Positions 1 to 6,805 of a stretch of DNA of 11,645 nt are shown here, in pieces. A program made the position numbers and the translations under genes. Source of the DNA: Verrucomicrobia bacterium TMED56 (lineage in GTDB: Bacteria; Verrucomicrobiota; Verrucomicrobiia; Opitutales; Seribacteraceae); NCBI GenBank assembly GCA_002167265.1, contig NHDJ01000074.1, forward strand, positions 1-11,645, read 5' to 3'. Positions within the stretch are counted from its first letter, which is position 1. Every line of letters starts with the position of its first letter. The notes under the pieces are model-generated. The model was not told the DNA's origin. It saw nothing but the letters and a program-made list of their open reading frames with translations, and made no database searches.

Positions 1-235
1 TGTAATCAAATATTTGTAATCCAAATGGTTGATGTCAACTTAGTTGACTCAGCACGCTATAGCCTCGGTGAGATTCGGATGATAGATTCTTAGTGCTTTC
101 TAGGCAGTAATGCAACGAACCGGAGGACGGGATTCAAGGGTTTTGCATAGGCCGAAAAAAATAATCAAGCCAATTAGGCTTTGCCTGCTGGTTAAGCTGA
201 CACAAATAATAATCAGGACCTACTAAGGAACATAT
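1..235. other. Gene-poor left edge, no gene recognised
   Basis: No convincing coding region or known RNA was found here. One plus-strand frame is open from the window edge to a TAG at 91-93 (about 30 residues), which could be the tail of a gene cut by the edge, but its composition gives no family clue. A short minus-strand open frame near 134-238 runs out of the terminator and has no credible start. Local structure includes a perfect dyad at 34-48 and a 5-bp hairpin, AAGCC/GGCTT, at 167-181. Because the stretch ends at a strong bidirectional terminator, an unannotated small RNA read on the plus strand is possible but unproven. Confidence 0.4.
34..48. repeat. Perfect 15-bp dyad GTCAACT-T-AGTTGAC
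   Basis: Two 7-base arms are perfect inverted copies around a single T. Such compact dyads are typical of binding sites for dimeric repressors or activators, but no gene start lies just beside it in the window. It could belong to a gene outside the left edge or be chance in AT-rich DNA. Confidence 0.3.
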
Positions 236-266
236 AAAAAGACCTGCTATTTGGGCAGGTCTTTTT
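236..266. terminator. Intrinsic terminator, perfect 12-bp stem, bidirectional
   Basis: AAAAAGACCTGC (236-247) pairs perfectly with GCAGGTCTTTTT (255-266) around a 7-base loop. Each strand ends in a run of five T, so it can stop transcription in both directions. On the minus strand it begins about 16 bases after the stop codon of the small heat-shock gene, making it that gene's terminator. Read on the plus strand it would close any transcript arriving from 1-235. Confidence 0.88.
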
Positions 267-282
267 ATTCAAATAATTGTAT

Positions 283-699
283 TTAGCTGATTTTGATAAT
301 TTTTTCTTTTGCTTTGGAAGAATAGGGGAAAACTATTCTTAAGACTCCATCTTCAAGTTTTGCACTACCTTTTTCCGGATCAATTTTTTGAGGAAGTAAA
401 ACCTCATAATTCAGATCATTTGCTTCAAATAAATTTTTATTTGATTTATCATTTTTAGCCTCACCAGTTACTTGCAACTTGTATTCATGTAAGGAGATTG
501 AAAGATCATTTCTTTTCCAACCTGGCAAAAGAAATTCAAGTTGCACTTCTGTTCCATTGTCCTGCGATCTGACCTTTTCTAAACCACTCTCACGGGGTTC
601 AGGATATGGTAAGGATGAATCGTTCCTTGTCAGCAGAGAGAATAAGGAATCTAAGCTATTTCCAAATGGATTGATTTCATATTTGTTATTGATTTTCAT
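283..699 (-). CDS. Small heat shock protein, Hsp20/alpha-crystallin family
   Basis: The 138-residue product is a cytoplasmic ATP-independent holdase chaperone of the Hsp20 family, expected to bind unfolding proteins as large oligomers. An alpha-crystallin domain spans roughly residues 42-128. Its signature A-x-x-x-x-G-V-L is visible as AKLEDGVLRIVFP (residues 113-125). The C-terminal I-x-I anchor that docks into neighbouring subunits is visible as IKI (135-137). The N-terminal arm of about 40 residues is rich in Phe and Leu, as usual. The frame is open further up to 846, but the ATG at 699 is preferred: it has an AAGGAA Shine-Dalgarno sequence at 705-710, fits the family length, and lies downstream of a sigma-54-type promoter whose predicted start is near 727. 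It appears to be a single-gene transcript ending at the terminator at 236-266. Confidence 0.93.
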   Translation of the reverse strand: MKINNKYEINPFGNSLDSLFSLLTRNDSSLPYPEPRESGLEKVRSQDNGTEVQLEFLLPGWKRNDLSISLHEYKLQVTGEAKNDKSNKNLFEANDLNYEVLLPQKIDPEKGSAKLEDGVLRIVFPYSSKAKEKIIKIS

Positions 700-704
700 A
701 ATTT

Positions 705-710
705 TTCCTT
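705..710 (-). promoter_or_regulatory. Ribosome binding site of the Hsp20 gene
   Basis: AAGGAA on the minus strand lies 5 bases before the ATG at 699. It is the clearest Shine-Dalgarno sequence in the window, where most genes show none, and it decides the start of the heat-shock gene in favour of 699 rather than codons further upstream. Confidence 0.7.
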
Positions 711-737
711 GGGTTAGAAGTTTATTTTCCTTAATAT

Positions 738-754
738 TGCATAGTTCGTGCCAA
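738..754 (-). promoter_or_regulatory. Sigma-54 (RpoN) type -24/-12 promoter of the Hsp20 gene
   Basis: The minus strand reads TTGGCACGAACTATGCA. This matches the sigma-54 consensus TTGGCAC-N5-TTGCA with one change in the -12 block, and the GG and GC dinucleotides have exactly the required separation. The inferred transcription start is near 727, giving a 28-base leader with the AAGGAA ribosome site. A TATAAT hexamer directly upstream (754-759, minus) could be a -10 box of a second, sigma-70 promoter, but it has no good -35 partner. Known: sigma-54 promoters need an enhancer-binding activator. Inferred: this chaperone gene is under such control. Confidence 0.6.
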
Positions 755-805
755 TTATAATATGTTGTAATACAATAGTTTATGTAATTAAATAAGACTT
801 GAAGT

Positions 806-843
806 AGACACTGTGTCTCTTTCTTGGTTTCGGCCTTAAGCCG
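806..843. promoter_or_regulatory. Two dyads upstream of the sigma-54 promoter (possible activator sites)
   Basis: AGACAC-T-GTGTCT (806-818) is a perfect 13-base dyad. CGGCCTTAAGCCG (831-843) is a near-perfect one. Relative to the predicted start at 727 their centres are near -85 and -110, a range where sigma-54 enhancer-binding proteins often bind. The two differ in sequence, so they need not bind the same protein. The functional assignment is inference. Confidence 0.3.
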
Positions 844-932
844 CAAGAGACAATATGGCTCATTTTGGCGATTGTTATCCTGCTAAGTATGGAATGTAGA
901 TGGTTTCAATTGTCCTTCGAAGCCAAATAATT

Positions 933-2087
933 CTACAATTTGGGTAAATTCAGATGCTCGCGAATAATCGCAGTTTTGACGAGAGCCTCGCTGAGGTCAG
1001 CTCCCATTATGTTAATGTGGCCCATTTTTCTTCCGGGACGAGCTTCTCTCTTACCATAAAGGTGCAGATTAGCACCTTTAATTGAAAGTATGGCATTCCA
1101 ATCAGGAGGAGTTTTGGGGTCCAACCAATGGTCACCTAATAAGTTTATCATGACGGTTGGACAGATTAAGTCAGTGGAACCGAGTGGAAGTCCTGAAATA
1201 GCCCGTGCCTGCTGCTCAAATTGAGATGTTTGGCAGGCGTTGATGCTATGGTGCCCGGAATTATGAGGCCGGGGAGCGAGTTCATTAATTAAAAGCCGGC
1301 CGTCTACAGATAAGAAAAATTCAACTGCCATCATTCCAATGTAATCCATTGCCTCGGCAATTTCTACGGCAGTTTGCTTGGCTTTGTTTTGAATATCTTG
1401 GGGGATTCTAGCCGGTATGACTGACACATCCAAAATATGATTCCTATGAATGTTTTCAATTGGGTCGTAGGTCTCCGTATCATTATGATGTCCTCTTGCG
1501 ACCAGGACAGATAATTCTGCTTCCAAAGATACACATTCCTCGATAACAACTCTTCCACCCTCGAAAGTTTTCCACGCTTCTTCAATTTCAGATTCAGATA
1601 AATTTTCTTTTAACTTTAATTGACCTTTGCCGTCGTAACCGAATTCAGCAGTTTTAACGATTACTTCTGAATTTAATTTTTTAAGCCCAGATTTAAAAGA
1701 TTCCAGATTTTCAGCCAGCTTGAAGTTTACGCATGCAAAAGCGTTTTCAGACAGAAACATTTTTTCTCTCTCTCTGTGCTGGCAAATTGACACGGCTTTA
1801 CTGCCTGGAAACAAGGGAATTCGTTGTTCAACCTTTTTTAATGTCTCGTTTGGCAGGTTTTCAAATTCAACCGTCGCAACATTTACGGATTTGGTGAATT
1901 CATCAAGTGCTTCAGGATCATCAAATGGTTTGTCCAGTATTTTATCTGCTGGCGATGCGGCACCGGATCGGTCTCCCCCAGTCCAAGTCAGGACCGAAAA
2001 GCCCATCTTTCTAGAGGCAAGAGAGAGCATACGACCTAGTTGCCCGCCGCCCAATACGCCAATCCAAGCGTTATTCCCAGGATTCAT
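933..2087 (-). CDS. purK: 5-(carboxyamino)imidazole ribonucleotide synthase PurK
   Basis: PurK is an ATP-grasp enzyme that joins bicarbonate to 5-aminoimidazole ribonucleotide (AIR) using ATP, giving N5-CAIR in de novo purine synthesis in the cytosol. At 384 residues it has normal length. The N-terminal pre-ATP-grasp fold starts with IGVLGGGQLGRM (residues 9-20). The ATP-binding part shows VKTAEFGYDGKGQ (144-156), and the metal/substrate loop shows NELAPRPHNSGHHSI (268-282), a PurK hallmark. The C-terminal lobe has HLYGK followed by GRKMGHI (342-358), also typical. It starts 5 bp after purE ends, so the two are surely co-transcribed and perhaps translationally coupled, since no strong ribosome site is seen. 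It ends in TAG; no clear terminator follows before the heat-shock promoter region. Confidence 0.97.
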   Translation of the reverse strand: MNPGNNAWIGVLGGGQLGRMLSLASRKMGFSVLTWTGGDRSGAASPADKILDKPFDDPEALDEFTKSVNVATVEFENLPNETLKKVEQRIPLFPGSKAVSICQHREREKMFLSENAFACVNFKLAENLESFKSGLKKLNSEVIVKTAEFGYDGKGQLKLKENLSESEIEEAWKTFEGGRVVIEECVSLEAELSVLVARGHHNDTETYDPIENIHRNHILDVSVIPARIPQDIQNKAKQTAVEIAEAMDYIGMMAVEFFLSVDGRLLINELAPRPHNSGHHSINACQTSQFEQQARAISGLPLGSTDLICPTVMINLLGDHWLDPKTPPDWNAILSIKGANLHLYGKREARPGRKMGHINIMGADLSEALVKTAIIREHLNLPKL

Positions 2088-2092
2088 TTAAA

Positions 2093-2599
2093 TTATTCAG
2101 AAGGTGGCAAGACGCTGGCTTCAATCTTTTCTTTTTGCTGATCCCTAAAGTTCTGGAGTTTTTCTGAAAGATTGTGATCCGAGTTCGTTGCTAAGATTGA
2201 CACCGCAAAAAGAGCAGCATTCGTAGCTCCAGGTTCACCAACTGCAAAAGTTGCGGTGGGAATCCCAGCCGGCATTTGCACAATGGAAAGTAGTGAATCG
2301 ACTCCATTTAAAGTCTTCGATTTAACTGGCACACCAAGAACCGGGATGGTGGTCATGGACGCTGTCATGCCCGGAAGGTGAGCTGCTCCACCAGCTCCTG
2401 CAATGATGCATCTTAATCCACGACTCTGTGCCGTTTTGGCGTAATCGTAAAGCAAGTCAGGTGTCCGATGTGCACTCACAACCTTTGCCTCCCACGGAAT
2501 CCCAAATTCCGTAAGTACATGGGTGGACTTTTTCAGGGTGGGCCAATCAGATTGGCTACCCATAATAACACCGACTACTGGTGGATCAATATTGGACAT
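2093..2599 (-). CDS. purE: N5-carboxyaminoimidazole ribonucleotide mutase PurE (class I)
   Basis: PurE moves the carboxylate of N5-CAIR, made by PurK, to C4 of the imidazole, giving CAIR. It works as a cytosolic octamer. The 168-residue version chosen here has the usual class I length. Visible motifs are the phosphate loop MGSQSDWP (13-20), SAHRTP (42-47) with the conserved active-site His44, and [11 protein letters not shown] (68-78) with His74. Adjacent purK supports the mutase rather than the direct carboxylase (class II) reaction. The frame stays open to a GTG at 2659 and another ATG at 2641. An AGCAGGT element just before the GTG could support the longer form, but the extra 20 residues do not resemble the family. 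First gene of the purEK operon, divergent from a nucleoside transporter. Confidence 0.96.
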   Translation of the reverse strand: MSNIDPPVVGVIMGSQSDWPTLKKSTHVLTEFGIPWEAKVVSAHRTPDLLYDYAKTAQSRGLRCIIAGAGGAAHLPGMTASMTTIPVLGVPVKSKTLNGVDSLLSIVQMPAGIPTATFAVGEPGATNAALFAVSILATNSDHNLSEKLQNFRDQQKEKIEASVLPPSE

Positions 2600-2772
2600 T
2601 TCATAATTTGATAAGAAGGCAGGGCATTCAAGCAAGTTCATTTCTCGAATATGTCTCACTTACCTGCTGATTTTGTTCTGGATTATCAGGACGAATCTGA
2701 AGGAAATTAGATATTTTGCATTGATTGATTGGCCTTTACCGAACTAGCATAAGCAAACTAACTAATCAGCCC

Positions 2773-4047
2773 ATGAATAGCTCACTTTCCGTCCGCTTCT
2801 GCCTTTTGATGTTTTTTCAGTTTTTCATATGGGGGGTTTGGTATGTGCCGATGTGGTCCTATCTTGGCACTCTTGAGATTGAGGCAGCTTTGAGGGGGAC
2901 GGCTTATGCTGCCACTGGAGTTGCGGCGATGATTTCCCCTTTTATAGTGGGAATGATAGCAGATCGCTTTTTTGCCACTCAAAAAGTTTTTGCTGTTCTC
3001 CACTTGCTAGGTGGAGTTTTTCTTTATGCAGCAGGCCAAGCTTCGACCTGGGAAGAATTCTATCCAGTCCTTCTTTTACATCTAATCTGCTATATGCCCA
3101 CCTTGGCTCTATCCAACTCCCTTTGCTTCCAAAATATGGATGATCCTCAGAGGCAATTTCCTCCCATTCGTACTCTTGGGACAATAGGATGGATTGCATC
3201 TGGTATCCTGGTAGGTAGCAGTTTCTTTTTTGAAAATGAATACCATGCCATTTGGCCAGCTTTTCTTGGTGGTTCCATGCCACCCGAAGAATGGACTTCA
3301 ATCGCCATGACTTCCAAGCCGTTTATTATAGGTTCTGCTGTTTCAATATTTCTTGGTATGTACTCCTTTTCATTACCTGACACTCCACCAAAATTAAAGG
3401 GAAAAAAAGTCACGGCTGCAGAAGTTTTAGGGCTGAAGGCACTGTCTCTAATGAAAAATCGTTCCTTTTCGATTTTTATCCTTTGTTCCTTCCTTTTGTG
3501 CATTCCACTGTCTTTCTATTTTCAGTCCGCCAATGGGTTTCTTAAGGAAATGGGAGTTGCAAATTCAGAGGGAGTGCTCACATTAGGCCAGGTTTCTGAA
3601 ATTTTCTTTCTCCTTCTTGTCCCTTGGTTTTTTAGAAAATTGGGAGTAAAGAAAATGCTTTTAATCGGAATGTTTTTTTGGGTCTTAAGGTATGTTCTTT
3701 TTGCGGAAGCTGGTACCGATGCACAACTCTTTTTATACCTGGGAGTTCTCTTTCATGGTATATGCTACGATTTCTTTTTCGTAACCGGTCAATTGTATGT
3801 TGATAAAGCCGCACCAGACGATATCCGCTCCAGTGCACAAGGGTTTATTGCATTCGTTACCTTAGGTGCAGGCATGTTTGCTGGAGGAATACTTAACGGA
3901 TGGTGGAACAGTCGCCAAACAGTTGATGGGGTTTTGGATTGGCAAAGTATATGGTATTTTCCTGCTGGTTTGGCTGCCGTAGTATTGATTGTCTTTTTTC
4001 TAACTTTTAAAGAGGAAAATAAGAGCGAATTATCTGCCCAGAGCTAA
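2773..4047 (+). CDS. Nucleoside:H+ symporter-like MFS transporter (NupG family)
   Basis: The 424-residue inner-membrane protein has about twelve hydrophobic segments, with the major-facilitator loop GMIADRFF after the second segment (residues 60-67). The region FHGICYDFFFVTGQLYVD (327-344) is a recognisable signature of the nucleoside:H+ symporter family (NupG/XapB). The opening FFQFFIWGVWYVPMWSYLG (15-32) also fits that family. Expected role: proton-driven uptake of purine or pyrimidine nucleosides. An upstream TTG (2725) would add 16 polar residues, but the ATG at 2773 places the first membrane helix at the normal distance. Its divergence from purE suggests a shared purine-responsive control region. 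Exact substrate is unknown; PVC bacteria carry many such transporters, some of which may move other compounds. Confidence 0.88.
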   Translation: MNSSLSVRFCLLMFFQFFIWGVWYVPMWSYLGTLEIEAALRGTAYAATGVAAMISPFIVGMIADRFFATQKVFAVLHLLGGVFLYAAGQASTWEEFYPVLLLHLICYMPTLALSNSLCFQNMDDPQRQFPPIRTLGTIGWIASGILVGSSFFFENEYHAIWPAFLGGSMPPEEWTSIAMTSKPFIIGSAVSIFLGMYSFSLPDTPPKLKGKKVTAAEVLGLKALSLMKNRSFSIFILCSFLLCIPLSFYFQSANGFLKEMGVANSEGVLTLGQVSEIFFLLLVPWFFRKLGVKKMLLIGMFFWVLRYVLFAEAGTDAQLFLYLGVLFHGICYDFFFVTGQLYVDKAAPDDIRSSAQGFIAFVTLGAGMFAGGILNGWWNSRQTVDGVLDWQSIWYFPAGLAAVVLIVFFLTFKEENKSELSAQS

Positions 4048-4081
4048 CGAATTTTTCCATCTAAGGGATGGTAAGGTTAGA

Positions 4082-5224
4082 TTAAGCGGCAACTAATTTT
4101 CCCACAGACTCAATTTCCTCCAGTACTGTGTGTAATTCAGATCTTAAAGTGTGAAATTTTGTTTTAGATAAGTTGATCTTGGTCTTGGCTGCGTTTTGAA
4201 GTTCATTGGTGACTTCAGTAAGGCGTTCACTTAATTCTTCGAGAGTTAAAAGTGCTTGCTCAACCATTTCATTAGCTGATTCGGTGATTGATTCCTGAAT
4301 CAAAGAAATTTGTGTATTTAATTGTTTCTTAGTTTCTTTCGTTTCAGCAAGTAAAATTCGTTCTTGTGGCACACGCTTGAGTTCACTTGTCATTCCTAAC
4401 TTAGAAAGTGTCCAGATGATCCACTTAGAAGGGTCCAACTGCCAGGGTTTTACTCCGTTTCGATAATCCCATTGAAATTCGTGGTGATAGTTATGATAAC
4501 CCTCGCCCATTGTAAAGATTGCAGCAATCCAACTGTCTCTAGCACTGTGGCTTGTGGAATACGGGCGTTTGCCTATCATATGACAGAGAGAATTAATGCA
4601 AAAAGTAGCATGTTGCACCATGACTACCCTAGCAACTCCAGGAATAAGAAGACCACCAAGCGCACCTCCAATAGGTGATAAATTACCCGTGTAAACTGCG
4701 TACAAATAACCAATTAAGGCTGGTACTCCAAAAGAAACCAGGAAGGAAATAGGATGAACAAACCGATGCTGAAAAGAAACAAGTTTGTCCTTTTTCAGAT
4801 CCTCAACGTTGTCAAGGGGTGGTGTGGGTTTCAGTTTAAACATCAACCATCCCATGTGAGCCCAAAAGAAACCTTTAGAAATGTCGTAGGGATCTTCATC
4901 GGTATCAACATGCTTATGATGTTTGCGATGTTCGGAACTCCACCAAAGGGCAGAATTTTCAAAGGCTGCAGCACCGAACAAGAGAACATATAATTTAACC
5001 GGCCATTTTGCTTGGAATGCTTTATGAGAAAATAGGCGGTGGTATCCAACTGTTATACTCATGCCGGTAGAAATGTAGAAATACAGGAACACAGCAAAAA
5101 GAAACCAATCCCACCCATAGGTCCAAAAATACCAAGGTACGGCAGTTAATGTAAGAAGTGCAGTTGTCATAAGAAATCCGCTGGTAACCCACTCCACTCG
5201 ATTAAAAGGTATGTTTTTAAACAT
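4082..5224 (-). CDS. Acyl-CoA/acyl-lipid delta-9-type fatty acid desaturase with helical C-terminal tail
   Basis: This integral membrane di-iron enzyme should introduce a cis double bond into saturated acyl chains using O2, raising membrane fluidity. Numbering from the ATG at 5224, the histidine boxes are HRLFSH (62-67), HRKHH (99-103) and HNYHH (244-248). NSLCH (211-215) matches the additional Asn/His metal ligands of stearoyl-CoA desaturases. Hydrophobic segments flank the boxes. The catalytic part ends near residue 285. An unusual tail of about 85 residues (295-380) follows, rich in Glu, Lys, Leu and Thr and likely helical or coiled-coil. The frame is open to an ATG at 5341, but the extra 39 residues are not family-like. 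No good ribosome site separates the choices. It converges with the transporter gene and diverges from the ThuA gene. Confidence 0.93.
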   Translation of the reverse strand: MFKNIPFNRVEWVTSGFLMTTALLTLTAVPWYFWTYGWDWFLFAVFLYFYISTGMSITVGYHRLFSHKAFQAKWPVKLYVLLFGAAAFENSALWWSSEHRKHHKHVDTDEDPYDISKGFFWAHMGWLMFKLKPTPPLDNVEDLKKDKLVSFQHRFVHPISFLVSFGVPALIGYLYAVYTGNLSPIGGALGGLLIPGVARVVMVQHATFCINSLCHMIGKRPYSTSHSARDSWIAAIFTMGEGYHNYHHEFQWDYRNGVKPWQLDPSKWIIWTLSKLGMTSELKRVPQERILLAETKETKKQLNTQISLIQESITESANEMVEQALLTLEELSERLTEVTNELQNAAKTKINLSKTKFHTLRSELHTVLEEIESVGKLVAA

Positions 5225-5242
5225 AAACTTATCATACCAACA

Positions 5243-5260
5243 ATTCGTAAAATAACGAAT
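5243..5260. promoter_or_regulatory. Inverted repeat ATTCGT-N6-ACGAAT before the desaturase start
   Basis: Perfect 6-base arms with a 6-base spacer sit 18 bases upstream of the preferred desaturase ATG. An extended -10-like TGGTATGAT follows on the minus strand at about 5231-5239. A regulator bound here would cover the promoter. Desaturase genes are often controlled by TetR- or FabR/DesT-like repressors; that link is inference. If translation started at 5341 instead, the repeat would lie inside the coding region. Confidence 0.33.
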
Positions 5261-5405
5261 ACAAAAAATAATGCATAAGCTTGATGCAATTGATTTTATC
5301 ATTTTTAAAAAAATGCGCTTGTCGAACATGAGCCATTCCATTGAAATAATTCTTGCTCACAAAATCTTAACCGCCTGTAAAAATTAACCATTAAAACAAA
5401 CAATC

Positions 5406-6464
5406 ATGAAATTTTCTAAGATTCTTTCCATAATTCTCCCTCTTTTAATTTCACTGTGTTCATCAGTTGGGAAGCATCACGAGATTCTCCACCTCCCAGG
5501 AAATGATGATCCAGAAAAAGGAAAAACGATTGTTCTCGTATCGGGAGATGAAGAATACCGGACAGAGGAGAGTATGCCGATGCTTGCCAAAATACTTTCA
5601 CAGAAACATGGTTTCGAATGTAAAGTGCTTTTTGCTTGGGATAATGATAAAAAGTACATTGATCCCAACAATCAACAAGGAGTCAAAGGGTGGCATCATC
5701 TAAAGGATGCAGACTTAATGATTATTGGCACACGCTTTCGTCGTCCTTCAGAGGAGGAAGCTAAACATATCACTAATTTTCTTAATGCAGGCAAGCCTGT
5801 CATCGGAATTCGTACATCAACGCATGCCTTTACCGGCAATGGAACATTTGGCGGCGATATATCTTACGGACAATTTGGGCCATTAGTTTTGGGAGAGGGA
5901 TGGGTCAACCATCATGGCAAGCATAAGGCAGAGGGAGCCCGTGGTATTATTGAGGCAAAAAATGCAGCTCATCCTATTCTTAAAGGAGTGACTGATGTAT
6001 TTGGTCCTTCCGATGTTTATGGCATTCGTCGTCTCACAGAAAAGGATACTATTTTGATGCGTGGTGCGGTTACATCAACGCTCGCACCTGATTCTTCATT
6101 TGTGGATTCTAAAAATGATCCCATGCAACCCCTTGCGTGGTTGCACCCTTACACGGCACCAAATGGAAAGAAAGGAACTACATTTTGCACGACCATGGGT
6201 GCTTCCGTTGATTTGGTTAGCGAAGATCTCCGTAGAATGCTGGTTAATGCCGCCTACTTTCTGACCGGTCAAGATGTTCCAAATGATACTGATGTTTCTT
6301 ATGTGGATCCATTCTACCCATCCTTTTACGGTTTTATTCGAGATAAGGAACACTGGCCATCCTTGGATATGCAACCTGAAGACTACGGGTTGGGCAAGAG
6401 CCCGGTTGCACCTGAGCCAAAAGGTTCACCCAAGTGGGAATATCGGGATTTCCCGAAAAAATAA
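5406..6464 (+). CDS. Secreted ThuA-like domain protein
   Basis: The 352-residue protein has an N-terminal signal peptide (KFSK, then a hydrophobic core to about residue 20, cleavage near 20-22), so it acts in the periplasm or outside. The Cys at 18 is not in a proper lipobox. The mature part resembles the ThuA (trehalose-utilisation) class I glutamine amidotransferase-like fold. TIVLVSGDEEYRTEESMPML (41-60) is the first strand and loop. DADLMIIGTRFRRP (101-114), AGKPVIGIRTSTHAF (128-142) and W-V-NHHGKHK (166-174) follow. ThuA proteins in PVC bacteria accompany sugar catabolism, but the reaction is not established. The last 60 residues, Pro- and aromatic-rich, are a separate tail. It is followed by a terminator overlapping the convergent lipoprotein gene. 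No strong ribosome site precedes the ATG. Confidence 0.85.
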   Translation: MKFSKILSIILPLLISLCSSVGKHHEILHLPGNDDPEKGKTIVLVSGDEEYRTEESMPMLAKILSQKHGFECKVLFAWDNDKKYIDPNNQQGVKGWHHLKDADLMIIGTRFRRPSEEEAKHITNFLNAGKPVIGIRTSTHAFTGNGTFGGDISYGQFGPLVLGEGWVNHHGKHKAEGARGIIEAKNAAHPILKGVTDVFGPSDVYGIRRLTEKDTILMRGAVTSTLAPDSSFVDSKNDPMQPLAWLHPYTAPNGKKGTTFCTTMGASVDLVSEDLRRMLVNAAYFLTGQDVPNDTDVSYVDPFYPSFYGFIRDKEHWPSLDMQPEDYGLGKSPVAPEPKGSPKWEYRDFPKK

Positions 6465-6468
6465 AAAA

Positions 6469-6798
6469 TTAGTTGGGCAAGATAACGGAGCGGTTTGTGT
6501 CGCTTCCGTTTTTTTTACGAATTTCATCAGCTAGTTTACGGTAGTGTTTGGCTTTATTCAAATAAGTCATCCGAAGGTGTTCGTTATGCGACCGGTTTCG
6601 TAAACCTTTACCGCTGTGGGTAGAGTAGGGGGGGCTAAGTCGTTGAATATCTGAAAGCGTTTGATAAGAGCGTGCCCTGGATTCTAATGCCTTAATCTTT
6701 TCCTGAGGCGACTTGATGGGTGCATTTGCACAACCCGAAAGAAGATAAGCAAGAAGCAAAATGATCAAATTATTTCTATGGCTACCCATTACAAACAT
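6469..6798 (-). CDS. Small putative lipoprotein, function unknown
   Basis: The 109-residue product has a type II signal peptide: a hydrophobic stretch LIILLLAYLLSGC with lipobox LSGC, giving a lipid-anchored Cys at residue 23 (20 if the second ATG at 6789 is used). The mature part is small and very basic, with helical segments ALESRARSYQTLSD and YLNKAKHYRKLADEIRKK, and no domain I recognise. It starts 7 bp after the CehA-like gene ends, so the two probably form one operon and the protein may work in the envelope near that hydrolase. A weak GAGA lies before the first ATG. The 3' coding end contains the terminator of the convergent ThuA gene; the stops are separated by only 4 bp. Confidence 0.72.
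   Translation of the reverse strand: MFVMGSHRNNLIILLLAYLLSGCANAPIKSPQEKIKALESRARSYQTLSDIQRLSPPYSTHSGKGLRNRSHNEHLRMTYLNKAKHYRKLADEIRKKNGSDTNRSVILPN
6484..6516 (+). terminator. Intrinsic terminator of the ThuA gene, inside the lipoprotein coding end
   Basis: AACGGAGCG (6484-6492) pairs with CGCTTCCGTT (6501-6510), with one bulged T and an 8-base loop. The run of T that starts in the right arm continues to 6516. It lies about 20 bases after the ThuA-gene stop, on the plus strand. The same bases encode the last residues of the convergent lipoprotein, so the hairpin is embedded in coding sequence. On the minus strand the T run would precede the hairpin, so it does not serve that direction. Confidence 0.75.
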
Positions 6799-6805
6799 TT
6801 AATTC

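Noticed and set aside
1..93. Open plus-strand frame ending in TAG as a partial gene
   Set aside because: Thirty residues without a recognisable motif; cannot be told from chance without the left flank.
120..160. Faint similarity of GACGGGATT...TTTTGCATAGGCCG to the 5' part of tmRNA
   Set aside because: No acceptor stem, no T-arm, no tag reading frame ending in A-A-stop. The match is only a few short words.
700..846. N-terminal extension of the Hsp20 frame to an ATG at 846
   Set aside because: It would cover the sigma-54 promoter, has no ribosome site and adds about 49 residues not typical of the family. The ATG at 699 has AAGGAA before it.
4057..4071. Hairpin CCATC/GATGG between the transporter and desaturase genes as a terminator
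   Set aside because: The 5-bp stem has its T run on the upstream side for the plus strand and A run downstream for the minus strand, so it fits neither gene.
5225..5341. Longer desaturase start at 5341
   Set aside because: The extra 39 residues do not resemble the family N terminus and would run through the inverted repeat and -10-like element. It remains an alternative because no ribosome site settles it.
6443..6456. TCGGGATTTCCCGA hairpin at the end of the ThuA gene as a terminator
   Set aside because: It lies inside the coding sequence, the loop is only two bases and it is followed by A rather than T. The hairpin at 6484-6510 is the better terminator.
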